In this document: one piece after another, positions 8,890-18,113 of the stretch
Layout of the letters: each line of letters starts with the position of its first letter
Numbering within the stretch: the first letter of the stretch is position 1
Origin: an uncultured Pseudomonadales bacterium
GTDB lineage: Bacteria; Pseudomonadota; Gammaproteobacteria; Pseudomonadales; Azotimanducaceae
DNA length: 64,000 bases
Assembly: GCA_937921865.1 (NCBI GenBank)
Contig: CAKZWF010000020.1
Span: 1 to 64,000, forward strand
Direction of reading: 5' to 3'
Position numbers and translations under genes: made by a program
Notes under the pieces: generated by a model
The model's input: only the letters and a program-made list of their open reading frames with translations
What the model was told of the DNA's origin: nothing
Database searches by the model: none

Positions 8890-11087
8890 GTATTCTGAAT
8901 GTCTCGCGCCGTGGATTTCTGAAGTCCTCCGGCATCGTCGGCGGCGGACTGGTCGTCGGTTTCTCGCTGTCGGGTTGCGGACGCGCTCCGTTGCCGATTG
9001 AACCAGAGGCTGGCGGATTTGTTCCGAACGCTTTTCTGCAGATCTCCCCGGACAACTCGATACGCTTTTACTGCCCGCGCGATGAAATGGGCCAGGGTGT
9101 GACAACAGGTCTGGCAACGCTGATCGGTGAAGAGCTGGATGTCGATCCCGCGGCGTTCGATGTCGTGTTTGCAGGCGTTCATCCGGATTACAATAACCCC
9201 GCTATGATGGTTCAGAACACCGGCGGCAGCACCTCGATGAAAGCTCATTACCTGCCGCTGCGTCAGGTGGGAGCGAATACCCGGGCCGTGCTGATCGAGG
9301 CTGCTGCGATCGAGCTCAATCTCCGCGCTGATCAGCTTGAGACCGATAACCGTTACATCATCGCCAATGGTAGTCGCTACCCCTATGGTAAATTCGTCAA
9401 TACTGCGGCCAGATTGCAGGCACCTGAGGCTGCGCCTCTGAAGTCGACTGACGATTTCCGCTATATCAACCACACGTTTCCGCGTATCGATGCCGTTGCC
9501 AAGGCCACCGGCACTGCCGAATTCGGCATCGATATCGATATACCCGGCATGCATCACGCTGTTGTTCGTCGCTCACCCGTTACCGGTGCACTTATTGAGA
9601 GTGTCGATACAAGTGCTGCAAAGGCGATGCCGGGTGTGACCGACGTAATTAAAATTTCCAGCGGTATTGCGGTCGTTGCGCAGAAGTACTGGCAGGCCAA
9701 GCAGGCTGCACAGAAGCTGGAACCAGTCTGGCAGGAGGTGCCGCTCGGACGGATGGACTCAGCCAGTCTTCGACACGACTATGAACAGCTGATGGCGGGC
9801 GAAGATGGCGTAGTGGCTGCCGATGAAGGGGATATTGAGGCAGGTCTTGAAGCGGCGCATGGCACTCTGGAAGCACAATACTGGACCCCCTATCTTGCCC
9901 ACGCGCCGCTCGAACCAATGAATGCAGTGCTTAACATCGCCGATGGTAAAGCGGAGCTCTGGTCCGGGACACAAAGTTCGCAGGCAGCTCAGGGTCTGGT
10001 GGCACGCTTTTCAGGTATCGATCCTGAAAACATTACCGTTCACAACACCTATATGGGCGGCGCTTTTGGACGACGCGGCTTCCTGACACACGTGATCGAA
10101 GTAACCGAAATCGCGACTGCAGTAGACAAGCCTATCCAGCTGGTCTGGTCCCGGGAAGATGACATCAGACATGGAGTCTACCGTCCATCATCCTTGATGA
10201 AGATTCGCGCGGGTATCGATGCGCAAGGAAATGTTACTACCTGGGACGCCAAGCGGGTGGGCGGTAACGTCGGCGTCGACACACTGCGATCGATGCTGCC
10301 GGGACTGTTTCCCGGCCTGGGTGATGGCACCATTAACTGGATGGTCGGCATGGCAGACACTACGGTGCGAGGGTGGATTGCTGATCCGACCAGCATCGAA
10401 GGTATTTTCGAAGACTATGACTTTGAGAATGTAAAAGTCACTCATACCACGGTTGAGCATGGCTTGCCGTTGGCCTTCTGGCGAGCGGTTGGTCACTCCT
10501 ATACGTCATTTGCGAAAGAATCGATGATGGATGAACTGGCTATCGCAGCGGGTGTGGATCCAGTCGAGTTCAGGTTGACCAATACCCAGAACAACCCACG
10601 TCTGAACAATGTGATTCGAATCGCAGGCGAGGTAATGCGCGAAATGCAGCCAGCGCAAGGGCGCTACCTTGGCTTCGCAGCCCACCATTCCTTCGCCACT
10701 GACGTCGCTGAAATTGCCGAAGTCTCCATCGACAACGGCAAGGTCCGTGTCCACAAGGTGACCTGTGTGGTCGATTGCGGCATTGCTGTGAACCCTGATG
10801 TTGTGCGGGCGCAGATGGAAGGCAGTATCATGTTCGGACTCACCGCTGCGTTGTACGGCAACCTCGACCTCGAAGGTGGTGCGATCCGGGAAAGTAATTT
10901 CCACGACTATCCTATTCTGCGTATGAACGAAGCACCGGCTGTGGAAGTGATCATCGTCGACAGTGGCACCGAACCGACCGGCGTCGGCGAACCGGGTCTG
11001 CCGCCGATTGCCCCGGCGGTCGCCAATGCAGTGTTCGCCGCAACCGGTCAGCGCCTGAGATCGCTGCCATTGAAGCTGCAGGTTTAA
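8886..11087 (+). CDS. molybdopterin subunit of an IorB-like aldehyde/heterocycle oxidoreductase
   Basis: This 733-aa catalytic subunit is of the isoquinoline 1-oxidoreductase beta type. The N-terminus has a twin-arginine signal (SRRGFLKSS, residues 7-15) followed by a hydrophobic stretch and SGCG, which suggests Tat export, perhaps with a lipoprotein cysteine. The Mo-cofactor loops include GGAFGRRGF mid-protein. The catalytic glutamate is E702 in GVGEPGLPP. The partner 2Fe-2S subunit overlaps it by four bases and would be carried along. Related enzymes oxidise N-heterocycles or aldehydes; the substrate cannot be inferred. Confidence 0.92.
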   Translation: MSILNVSRRGFLKSSGIVGGGLVVGFSLSGCGRAPLPIEPEAGGFVPNAFLQISPDNSIRFYCPRDEMGQGVTTGLATLIGEELDVDPAAFDVVFAGVHPDYNNPAMMVQNTGGSTSMKAHYLPLRQVGANTRAVLIEAAAIELNLRADQLETDNRYIIANGSRYPYGKFVNTAARLQAPEAAPLKSTDDFRYINHTFPRIDAVAKATGTAEFGIDIDIPGMHHAVVRRSPVTGALIESVDTSAAKAMPGVTDVIKISSGIAVVAQKYWQAKQAAQKLEPVWQEVPLGRMDSASLRHDYEQLMAGEDGVVAADEGDIEAGLEAAHGTLEAQYWTPYLAHAPLEPMNAVLNIADGKAELWSGTQSSQAAQGLVARFSGIDPENITVHNTYMGGAFGRRGFLTHVIEVTEIATAVDKPIQLVWSREDDIRHGVYRPSSLMKIRAGIDAQGNVTTWDAKRVGGNVGVDTLRSMLPGLFPGLGDGTINWMVGMADTTVRGWIADPTSIEGIFEDYDFENVKVTHTTVEHGLPLAFWRAVGHSYTSFAKESMMDELAIAAGVDPVEFRLTNTQNNPRLNNVIRIAGEVMREMQPAQGRYLGFAAHHSFATDVAEIAEVSIDNGKVRVHKVTCVVDCGIAVNPDVVRAQMEGSIMFGLTAALYGNLDLEGGAIRESNFHDYPILRMNEAPAVEVIIVDSGTEPTGVGEPGLPPIAPAVANAVFAATGQRLRSLPLKLQV

Positions 11088-11198
11088 GTCGGTTCATGGT
11101 GCATAGCCGTGTTTGCTGAGGTCTGCACCTGACGCTGCGATAGGTCTTCTCCAGCCAACAGTGTGATCCGGGATGCAGTTGTGACCGGTGTAGTGACA

Positions 11199-11277
11199 AA
11201 AGACGCGCTGGAGAGGTGAAAGACCGCTGGAGAGGTGAAAGACGCGCTGGAGAGGTGAGAGATACACTAAAGAGGGG
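11199..11277 (+). repeat. four tandem copies of a ribosome-binding-site-like 20-mer
   Basis: The unit AAAGACGCGCTGGAGAGGTG is repeated at 11199, 11219 (one base shorter) and 11238, with a diverged fourth copy at 11258 that ends in AGAGGGG. The last copy forms the Shine-Dalgarno of the gene starting at 11286. Each earlier copy also holds a GGAGAGGTG that could bind a ribosome. Confidence 0.8.
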
Positions 11278-11285
11278 AGATGACT

Positions 11286-12335
11286 ATGAAGCTTGTAACT
11301 GGGATTGGCGGTTGGCCCGATGAGGCCGGTGAGCGCGGACTGGCAGCGGAGGCGGCGGGCTACGACATCGTGACCTGCGGCGAACTGGCCCACGACTCGA
11401 TTCTGACCATGGCGCTTGCCGCCAATGCTACAGCGCGGATCGAACTCATGACGTCGGTAACCATCGCGTTCCCGCGTAGTCCCATGGTGCTGGCAATGGA
11501 AGCCTGGGACATTCAACGTCTGGCTAAAGGCCGGTTCAGTATTGGTCTTGGCTCACAGGTGAAAGGGCACAACGAACGTCGCTTCGGTGGCACCTGGTCC
11601 GCGGCGGCGCCCCGCATGAAAGAGTATATCCAGATGATGAAAGCGATCTGGGACTCCTGGCAGGACGGCACGCCCGCGGATTTCCTGGGCAAAGAGTATC
11701 GCTACACACTGATGACGCCCAACTTCAATCCGGGCCCCATCGATTTTCCGAAGCCGAAGGTTTATCTGGCAGTGGTAGGTCCCGCTATGGCTCGTGTTGC
11801 GGGCGAGGTCGCCGACGGGATTTTGCCTCATGGCGGCATCATGACCGACCAGTACATGCGCGAGACGGTGCTGCCCAATGTGAAAATTGGTCTGGAGCGT
11901 TCGGGGCGCACCTGGGACGACATTGATGTTGCCGCCAGCGGCTATCTGGCGCTTGGCGAGAACGACGAGCAGATCAGCAAAGCGCTCGACAGCTTTCGGC
12001 AACCGCTGTCGTTCTATGGATCGACCAGAAGTTATCACCACGTGTTGCGCATGCATGGATTGGAAGACCTGGGCATGCGTTTACATAAGTTGTCGCTGGA
12101 CGGACGCTGGCAGGAGATGCGCGAGATCATCACTGAGGATGATCTGTTGAAGCTGGCCCAGACCTGCCGCTATGACGACTATCCTCAGTTCGTTGTTAAC
12201 AATCGGGAATATGCGTCGCAGATGGGGTTCGGCATGTCAACGAAGACACCCGATCAGCAGGCGAGAGCGGCAGAGGTGATGGCAAAGCTGCAGCAGGTAC
12301 AGACTCCTGGCGTGCCTGCGGGGTTGGAGTTCTGA
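11286..12335 (+). CDS. LLM-class F420-dependent oxidoreductase (first copy)
   Basis: This 349-aa luciferase-like TIM-barrel enzyme is of the kind that uses F420 (the TIGR03617-like group as I recall it). The early sequence KLVTGIGGWPDEAG, the barrel strand IGLGSQVKGHNERRFG and a C-terminal loop region fit bacterial LLM proteins that transfer hydride from reduced F420. It lies 198 bp after the first molybdenum enzyme pair on the same strand and may act on the same compounds. The ATG at 11286 is favoured over 11280 because AGAGGGG ends eight bases before it. FMN use cannot be excluded from sequence alone. Confidence 0.82.
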   Translation: MKLVTGIGGWPDEAGERGLAAEAAGYDIVTCGELAHDSILTMALAANATARIELMTSVTIAFPRSPMVLAMEAWDIQRLAKGRFSIGLGSQVKGHNERRFGGTWSAAAPRMKEYIQMMKAIWDSWQDGTPADFLGKEYRYTLMTPNFNPGPIDFPKPKVYLAVVGPAMARVAGEVADGILPHGGIMTDQYMRETVLPNVKIGLERSGRTWDDIDVAASGYLALGENDEQISKALDSFRQPLSFYGSTRSYHHVLRMHGLEDLGMRLHKLSLDGRWQEMREIITEDDLLKLAQTCRYDDYPQFVVNNREYASQMGFGMSTKTPDQQARAAEVMAKLQQVQTPGVPAGLEF

Positions 12336-12715
12336 TTCGCTAATCAGCACTCCGATGTCTGCCTGGTCAAGGCAGTCGATATGACCTAAGCCGCCCTCCC
12401 TATGGGTGAATGCGAGCTATAGGTGTGTTCGAGGCATCCACTCAGGACACGACCAGTCAGTTGCAGTCGCGCAATCTTAGCCATCCGGTGAAGGATTGCG
12501 TCGTCGTTGATGTGGCCGTCCACGAGGTTGCTGTGTGATCCCAGTCACACATCGAGCCGGATGTGGGTTCCCGCATGTCAAAGCTTCGAAAAACAACGAC
12601 CTTGATCACGACGGAAATCCTGAGATTGCCCTAAATTTGCGCAAGCTATTGGTGCAGGATCACCAAGATCACCACCAGCTGAAACTTATTCTCAAACATC
12701 ATGGAGTATCAAAGA
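12336..12715. other. intergenic region upstream of the pilin genes
   Basis: This 380-bp gap contains no convincing gene. It has a short CCTAT/ATAGG inverted repeat near 12400, the CRP-type palindrome at 12534-12549, and the ribosome site GGAG at 12703 in front of the first pilin subunit. I could not assign a clean -35/-10 pair. Confidence 0.5.
12534..12549. promoter_or_regulatory. perfect CRP/Vfr-type binding site
   Basis: TGTGATCCCAGTCACA matches the CRP consensus TGTGA-N6-TCACA exactly, and the symmetry extends by two bases on each side (TG...CA). It is 167 bp upstream of the first pilin start. Activation of the pilus genes by a CRP-family regulator is inferred from position. Confidence 0.6.
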
Positions 12716-13252
12716 ATGAGAACGAAACTAGGTCATGCAGTTCGTCAGGTAGCCTTAGGCGGCGTTCTGGCCGCTGCAGCCACCGGTGGTTTTGCCGCCA
12801 CGCAGGGTTCAACGGGATTCACCTCAACGGGTGACCTGGACATTTCGCTGACGGTGAACGACGAAGTCAAGATTTCGAATCTGGTAGACATCAATCTGGC
12901 GCCATTTAGCGGCACAGATGTGACCGGTACTTCGGATGCCTGTATCTATGCCAATGGTGGTGGCGAATATCAGATCACCGCGACCGGTAGTGGCGCTGCC
13001 AACGCTTTCCAACTTACCGATGGCACGAACTCAGTTAACTACTCAGTTAGCTATGATGATGGCACCGGTGCCAGTTCGCTGGCCTCCGGAGTGGCTCTTT
13101 TAAGGACCAATGCAGCGGAAGATGACGACGATTGCGTCACTCTCGGAGACGACAACGCCACAATCGATGTGACAGTTGCAGCGGCCGATGCATCGGTATT
13201 GCCAGCCGCAACTTACTCCGGCACCTTGACCTTGCTGGTTGCGCCCAACTAG
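12716..13252 (+). CDS. spore-coat-U-type pilus subunit 1
   Basis: This 178-aa secreted subunit has a signal peptide (basic MRTKLGHAVRQ, hydrophobic core, cleavage near GGFAA). The mature part has the SCPU pattern: a cysteine in DACIYANGG, YQITATGSG, a central VNYSVSYDD, a second cysteine (DDDDC) and a final YSGTLTLLVAP strand. Such proteins are major subunits of archaic or alternative chaperone-usher pili. The ATG at 12716 is chosen for the signal peptide and the GGAG nine bases upstream; an ATG at 12701 is in frame. It is the best-conserved of the three subunits here and probably the main shaft protein. Confidence 0.85.
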   Translation: MRTKLGHAVRQVALGGVLAAAATGGFAATQGSTGFTSTGDLDISLTVNDEVKISNLVDINLAPFSGTDVTGTSDACIYANGGGEYQITATGSGAANAFQLTDGTNSVNYSVSYDDGTGASSLASGVALLRTNAAEDDDDCVTLGDDNATIDVTVAAADASVLPAATYSGTLTLLVAPN

Positions 13253-13278
13253 AAAGCGAACAGGGACAATGTAGAGGC

Positions 13279-13893
13279 ATGGATGCCTTGACGCATAGCC
13301 GCAGTTGCGAGGGATACGTTCCTCTCGCCCTGCGGTTTTTGTTGTTCTCGATAGTCTTACTCGCAGGTTTATGCCCGGCTGCTGGCTATGCGGCGGTCCA
13401 GGGCAGTACCGGACCTGACACAACCGGCAGTGTGGACCTCACCTACGTGCAGGGATTGAATGTACGCATCAATGGGCTGTCAGATATGCCATTGGGTGTC
13501 TGGGGTGGCTCTGGTGCGCTTGCAGCCAATGACAACATCTGCATAGGCCGTACCGGCGTGCCCCTCTTCAGCAGCGCGGGAACCTACCGCATCCTCGCCA
13601 GTGGCGATGGCGAGCCAGGTGATCCGGCCGCGTTCACGCTGAGTAATGGCCCGAGCCAGATGTACTACCGCGCGTTCTTCAACGATCAGACCGGAACAGC
13701 CGGTCGCCAGGAACTCACTGCCGGTGTGGCGCTGACCAATCAGAACAGTTTTGGCTTGTTCTACTTCTTCAATATGATCTTCACTTGCGGCGCGGAAAAC
13801 GCCAATATCTCCATTGAAGTCCCGGAAGCACAGCTGTCTGGCGCAGGCGGTGTGTATACGGGTACCTTGAGTCTGATGCTCATTCCCGAATAG
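13279..13893 (+). CDS. spore-coat-U-type pilus subunit 2
   Basis: This protein of about 204 aa has a signal segment LRFLLFSIVLLAGLCPAAGYA and a mature beginning VQGSTGPDTTGSVDLTYVQG, which parallels the QGSTGFTSTGDLDISL start of subunit 1. It also has CIGRTGVPLF, a YRILASGDG strand, a second cysteine (FTCGAENA) and a final YTGTLSLMLIP strand. The shared start suggests duplication. The ATG at 13279 is favoured, although a TTG at 13288 has a better-placed AGAGG. It follows subunit 1 by 26 bp. The longer loops suggest a minor or tip subunit (inference). Confidence 0.78.
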   Translation: MDALTHSRSCEGYVPLALRFLLFSIVLLAGLCPAAGYAAVQGSTGPDTTGSVDLTYVQGLNVRINGLSDMPLGVWGGSGALAANDNICIGRTGVPLFSSAGTYRILASGDGEPGDPAAFTLSNGPSQMYYRAFFNDQTGTAGRQELTAGVALTNQNSFGLFYFFNMIFTCGAENANISIEVPEAQLSGAGGVYTGTLSLMLIPE

Positions 13894-13904
13894 GCATAGC
13901 CTGG

Positions 13905-14390
13905 ATGGTCAAATCCCGCCTGATAGCTATCTTAGCGCTGCTGGTGTCTGGTCTATCGGGCATGCAGCCGTTGCACGCTGCCGAGCTGACAATCACCCAA
14001 CTGGAAGATGTTGATCTTGGCGAAGTTGCGCCCACTGTCAGGCGAATTCAGCAACGCACCCGGTTCTGCGTCAGCTCAGATCCAGCCGGTCCATTTCAGC
14101 TGACAGCGCTGGGCAGCGGGACCGCGGGTGCGTTTGTGCTGGGCAGTGGCGCTGGTGTCGCGTCGGAAATCGAGTTTGCCGTCTATGCCAGCGGTCGGGG
14201 CGCCCGTCGTGGTCGGGCCTTGGTGCCGGGTGTCGCTCGCAGTGGATTCATGGCGCGGCCGCCACGACCGAACGGCGACTGCCGCCCTCCGTTCACGATG
14301 ATGACAATCGTTATCGACCCATCCAGCGTGCAAAGCGCGCCAGGTGGGCAGTACCGGGGAACGCTGCAGCTTACTGTGGGTCCTGAATAG
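13905..14390 (+). CDS. spore-coat-U-like pilus subunit 3 (divergent)
   Basis: This 161-aa secreted protein has a signal peptide (SRLIAILALLVSGLSG..LHAA). The mature part keeps the FCVSSDPAGPFQLTALGSG cysteine strand, a second cysteine (NGDCRPP) and a final YRGTLQLTVGP strand, but it lacks the SCPU central tyrosine motif and has an Arg/Pro-rich loop. It is probably a minor subunit. It starts 11 bp after subunit 2, and its end overlaps the convergent usher gene by 20 bp, so the two transcripts are antisense at their tails. Confidence 0.72.
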   Translation: MVKSRLIAILALLVSGLSGMQPLHAAELTITQLEDVDLGEVAPTVRRIQQRTRFCVSSDPAGPFQLTALGSGTAGAFVLGSGAGVASEIEFAVYASGRGARRGRALVPGVARSGFMARPPRPNGDCRPPFTMMTIVIDPSSVQSAPGGQYRGTLQLTVGPE

Positions 14391-16833
14391 GCCGGCAAAC
14401 CAATTCGCCGAGTACCGCCAGGTCCTGGTCTGCATAGAGGTCGGGCATATCGATCTGGCACGAAGGTTCCCCACCTCTCGGTTTCAACCTCAGAGGATCC
14501 CGGTGGGCGAACTCTATCTGAAACCAGCCGCTTTGGTCAGTCGCTCCGTATCCTTCCACATTGGCAAACCTGGCGGCAGCCACTGGCTGACCATCCGCGT
14601 AGACAGCCTGCCCGATCAACACGGTCAGTTGTCTCGCGGTGAATTCAAGTATTTCGACGTTTCCGGGATACAGGGTCACCTCGTGTGTGCTTTGATCGAA
14701 GCCGATGATCTTATCGCCAATCGGACGGATCTTGACGCGGTAGGTCTCATATGGGCGTAGCGAAATTACGTTCGCGACATTTGCCTCTGCGTACCCGACC
14801 ACTCGGTTGTCCACCAGGATTTCGAATCTGCCGCGCAGATCACCCGTCACATGGACAAGCACCGCGCCGGCATCGTTGCCGCCGTCGCCAAACGTGGTCT
14901 GACCATTGGTGCTCACCACGCTCATGCGGTTATTCAGTGCGTAAAATAGGTCAGACGAACGATCGGAGCGCTGATAGCCAATCTCAGCATCGGCGTAGGG
15001 ATGTTCTCGAGGGACAAAGCGTGCGCCGATACTCGATCGATCGGCATCGTGGGTGACATACATGGAACGATGGACTTCGCCCAGACCTTTTACTTCAGCC
15101 ATGCTGTTCCAGCGTCCGTCGATCAGCGCAGTTGTGCGATCACCGTCGTCTTCGCGCTGTTCATGGCGCAGCCGTGGTCGGAAGCTGGTGGATTCCTGCT
15201 CACGCTGCCAGCGAAATTCCACTCCAGCTTGAATCCAGCTGCGCTGGCTGGCGTAAGCGCCATCGATATTGAAGTTGGTCAACAGCGTGCCGCGACGAAA
15301 CAATTCACCCCAGTAGGAGAAACCCAGGCTTTTGATGTTGTTGTCGCGGCGTTTGTTAATCCGGCCCCGCAGCAGCAGACGGTTTTTGCCAAGTGGGAAG
15401 GCAAGCGTTGCCGACCCCTGTGTATAAGACTCGCCCACCAGCGTGAACTCATCGTAAGGCACCGCATCCTGTGAGGAGACGACTTTACGAAAATCCATGT
15501 TGCCGGTGATGTCACCCTGTTGAAAACCACCTCGAAACGCAAAGCCATAGTCCGCGTCGCTGCTCACTAATGCGCCGGTATAGAGGTGCCAGTTGCGAAA
15601 CAGCTGCAAGACACCACTCTGGAGAATGCCGGTGCCCCCGGCGAAGGCGATTTCGTTGTCCATTGACAGGTTCTGGCGGAGCCGACTGCTGAAACCGGCA
15701 CGCAGCCACTGTTCGCCTTCCATCTCGGGAACGCGCTGATCGAGGGTATTCATCACTCCGCCAACCTCGAGGTAGGCTTGTGTTTCGCCGGGCGGTGGCA
15801 TGCTTTCGCTGCGCACAAAAAACTGGCTGTCTCGTTGCTCAGTTCCGCTACTGCCGGTAATTCGCAAATCGACATTGTAAGCCCCATCAGGGAAGCCGCT
15901 GGTGTCGATCTGCTGATTTCCTGCGTCGTAAAATCTCGAGTCGATGAGTTCGTCATTCCGGAATACATCGACGCGACTACGCTCAGGCAGGAAAACGAAT
16001 AGCGGTGTGCCCGTCGTCTGATCCAGATCGATTCGACGCTTGGTAGAGGTAGCTACCCGTATCCCCAACACGTCGAGGTCACTGGTAAACGACAGATTCC
16101 GGCCTATGGTACGAAAGCTGCCAACTTCATACTCAACGTCCTCATCGTCGCGCTGCCAGGCCAACTCGTAGAGGGATGCCCCATCATCGGAAACTCCATA
16201 GCGTGCGCGCATTCGGGATTCGCCCCGAGCGAGAAAGCTCTCGCTGCTGAGGTTGTAACGCCCATCGCTACCTGTCCCGGACAGACTCAAGCGCAGATTG
16301 TGCAACATCGAGGGATCACCGTTAGCCGGCGGCAGATAACGTTCTCGTTCTATGTGATGAATGAGCAGCTCATCAGGGCTGACAAACAGATCCAGCCGGA
16401 AGTTGCTGTCGTCGAAAATTACGTCGACCGTCTCGGGACGTAAACTGCCACAACCATCGCGTACCCGCGAACTGCATATTCGGTCGGCATTAGTGGCTAG
16501 TGGCTCGGACAAGTTGGCAGCCAGAGATTCAGGATTTTTCAGGTTTGGTATCGCTTCGACCACGGGCACTGGGTCTATGATCTGAACGGTGTACAGGTCG
16601 TACTCGACAAACGTCGACATGAGATACTGGCCGCCGAAAAAAACATCTGCTTCGGTAGTCTGTTTTGCCGAGAGCTCTTCGAATCCCGGGGGTGGTTCGG
16701 GGCTAACGCGAAACAGCGGACGGTCTTCACCACTGGATTGCCCGGCAGCGGGGTGTGCCAGGGTGCTGAACAGGCAGACAACTGCCCCTGCAAGGAGGTG
16801 GGCGAACTTTTCTAATGTTGAGCTACGCACCAC
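14371..16833 (-). CDS. outer-membrane usher of a chaperone-usher pilus (CS1/TcfC-like)
   Basis: This usher of about 820 aa forms the pore that assembles and secretes the pilus. It begins with a signal peptide (hydrophobic LLAGAVVCLFS, cleavage near HPAAG), followed by an N-terminal domain with a cysteine pair (DRICSSRVRDGCG), a long beta-barrel region, and a C-terminal carboxypeptidase-regulatory-like beta domain ending in a cysteine-bearing tail. The open frame extends to 17010, but that part overlaps the chaperone gene. I place the start at the GTG 16833 (or 16830), just after the chaperone stop. The chaperone precedes it in the same operon. Confidence 0.82.
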   Translation of the reverse strand: MVRSSTLEKFAHLLAGAVVCLFSTLAHPAAGQSSGEDRPLFRVSPEPPPGFEELSAKQTTEADVFFGGQYLMSTFVEYDLYTVQIIDPVPVVEAIPNLKNPESLAANLSEPLATNADRICSSRVRDGCGSLRPETVDVIFDDSNFRLDLFVSPDELLIHHIERERYLPPANGDPSMLHNLRLSLSGTGSDGRYNLSSESFLARGESRMRARYGVSDDGASLYELAWQRDDEDVEYEVGSFRTIGRNLSFTSDLDVLGIRVATSTKRRIDLDQTTGTPLFVFLPERSRVDVFRNDELIDSRFYDAGNQQIDTSGFPDGAYNVDLRITGSSGTEQRDSQFFVRSESMPPPGETQAYLEVGGVMNTLDQRVPEMEGEQWLRAGFSSRLRQNLSMDNEIAFAGGTGILQSGVLQLFRNWHLYTGALVSSDADYGFAFRGGFQQGDITGNMDFRKVVSSQDAVPYDEFTLVGESYTQGSATLAFPLGKNRLLLRGRINKRRDNNIKSLGFSYWGELFRRGTLLTNFNIDGAYASQRSWIQAGVEFRWQREQESTSFRPRLRHEQREDDGDRTTALIDGRWNSMAEVKGLGEVHRSMYVTHDADRSSIGARFVPREHPYADAEIGYQRSDRSSDLFYALNNRMSVVSTNGQTTFGDGGNDAGAVLVHVTGDLRGRFEILVDNRVVGYAEANVANVISLRPYETYRVKIRPIGDKIIGFDQSTHEVTLYPGNVEILEFTARQLTVLIGQAVYADGQPVAAARFANVEGYGATDQSGWFQIEFAHRDPLRLKPRGGEPSCQIDMPDLYADQDLAVLGELVCRPIQDPQ

Positions 16834-16853
16834 GGCAAGCCGATGGACATCGG

Positions 16854-17546
16854 CTAAGGGTAAGATTCGACGAAGTTGCGCATTCCGGCACTCTGGTAGT
16901 AAGTAACCGGTAAATCCAGAGGCAGTTCCAGCTGCCATTCGTTGCCTGGGTACATTCTCCTGCCGGGCAACTGGGCGCATTCTTCCCTCGGTTGATCGGG
17001 TGTCTGGCACTGATAGCCTTCGCGTAACAGCACGTTGGAGTTACCGACATTGCGTATGTTCAGCGCTCGACCCTGCCGGGTCACGACAAGATCCGGCTGA
17101 GGATTATTCGGATAGATAATTGCCAGAACTTCGTAACCGATCATGATTTTCAGACCGCTCTGTTCGGCCTCGACACCCGCGGTGACCGGTTTAACCGCAA
17201 TACGGAATACCTGCTCATAAGGGGTGTTTGCCAGCTTGACGAGTCGTACGGACTTGCTTGCACCGGGGGGGACAATGAGTTTGTTCGGAGTAACCAGCAG
17301 ACCGGCCTCGCGCGGGTCGGTGATCGGCAGGCGATCTTCACCCACTTCGCCGGGAGCTAACACGACCGTTGGCACCACCTCGACATACAAAGGCGTATCG
17401 CCGGAGTTATGGACCTCAAGGTCCTGTCGGGTTGCCTCTCCAGGCTGAAAGTGAAAAATGACGTTGTTGAGTTCCATCCCTGCAGAAGCGGGAACGGTGG
17501 CAAGCATTAAGCTGCCTAGCACCAAGCGGCTGAAAAGTTGTCTCAT
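16854..17546 (-). CDS. periplasmic pilus chaperone (PapD-like fold)
   Basis: This 230-aa chaperone with signal peptide (LFSRLVLGSLMLATVPASA) has two Ig-like domains. The N-terminal domain contains the edge strand and the LLVTPNKLIVPPGASKSVRL motif typical of G1-strand donation, followed by VFRIAVKPV and the C-terminal domain. It would hold the SCPU subunits in the periplasm and deliver them to the usher encoded 20 bp downstream. No third adhesin gene is encoded with them. The start ATG at 17546 follows AGGAATAACGAACACG. Confidence 0.85.
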   Translation of the reverse strand: MRQLFSRLVLGSLMLATVPASAGMELNNVIFHFQPGEATRQDLEVHNSGDTPLYVEVVPTVVLAPGEVGEDRLPITDPREAGLLVTPNKLIVPPGASKSVRLVKLANTPYEQVFRIAVKPVTAGVEAEQSGLKIMIGYEVLAIIYPNNPQPDLVVTRQGRALNIRNVGNSNVLLREGYQCQTPDQPREECAQLPGRRMYPGNEWQLELPLDLPVTYYQSAGMRNFVESYP

Positions 17547-18113
17547 CGTGTTCGTTATTCCTGTAATCCTTGACAGTCATAGCGCCGGGATACTGCGTTG
17601 TTCGCGCCCGTTCAGATCACCATTCTATTAACGCTACGCACTCAGGATGTCGATCAGTTCTCGTTTTGAACAACTGGGCGTCAACATTCCATTGAGTTGG
17701 GATGCTCACGGTGTCAACAAAGCGACAGCCTGGTACTGCCGTCGCCCAGAAGTGCCGCGATGCAGGTGGACGCGGAAGTTGCTGGGCTATTCTGGTTGAT
17801 CGGGTGTGTGTAGCTATGGATAGGCGTCTCCTCAGTGCGGGCCTTCTGGTTTTGGTGTTATTTGGTTTACGTTTTTCTTTACTGATCTTCAGCTTACCGG
17901 TACCGGGCTCGAAACAAGCCACCTCCGGGCTCTGCTTAGGTAAACGGGGTAACAGGTGTCGTGCCTTTTCATGAACATATTCTGTGTTCTAGCGAGAGCT
18001 GTTATCTGCATATAGCAGCGATTCGAGATTTGGAGAAACAAGTTCACGAAATTGCACGGCGCTGTTTGTTCGCCACCCTTTGTACCAGAGTTCAACCGCG
18101 AACTTCCCTGGTG
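17547..18113. other. 567-bp region without a convincing gene
   Basis: This stretch lies upstream of the chaperone-usher operon and holds only short open frames without ribosome sites or recognisable products. A GGCTTGTTTCGAGCCC-like structured block near 17905-17930 and a TAGAAT box on the minus strand near 17625-17630 are the only marks. It probably carries the operon's leader and promoter. Confidence 0.4.

Noticed and set aside
17895-17960. Block resembling a GEMM-I c-di-GMP riboswitch
   Set aside because: Some bases match the core on the + strand, but the paired stems do not fit and no + strand gene follows.
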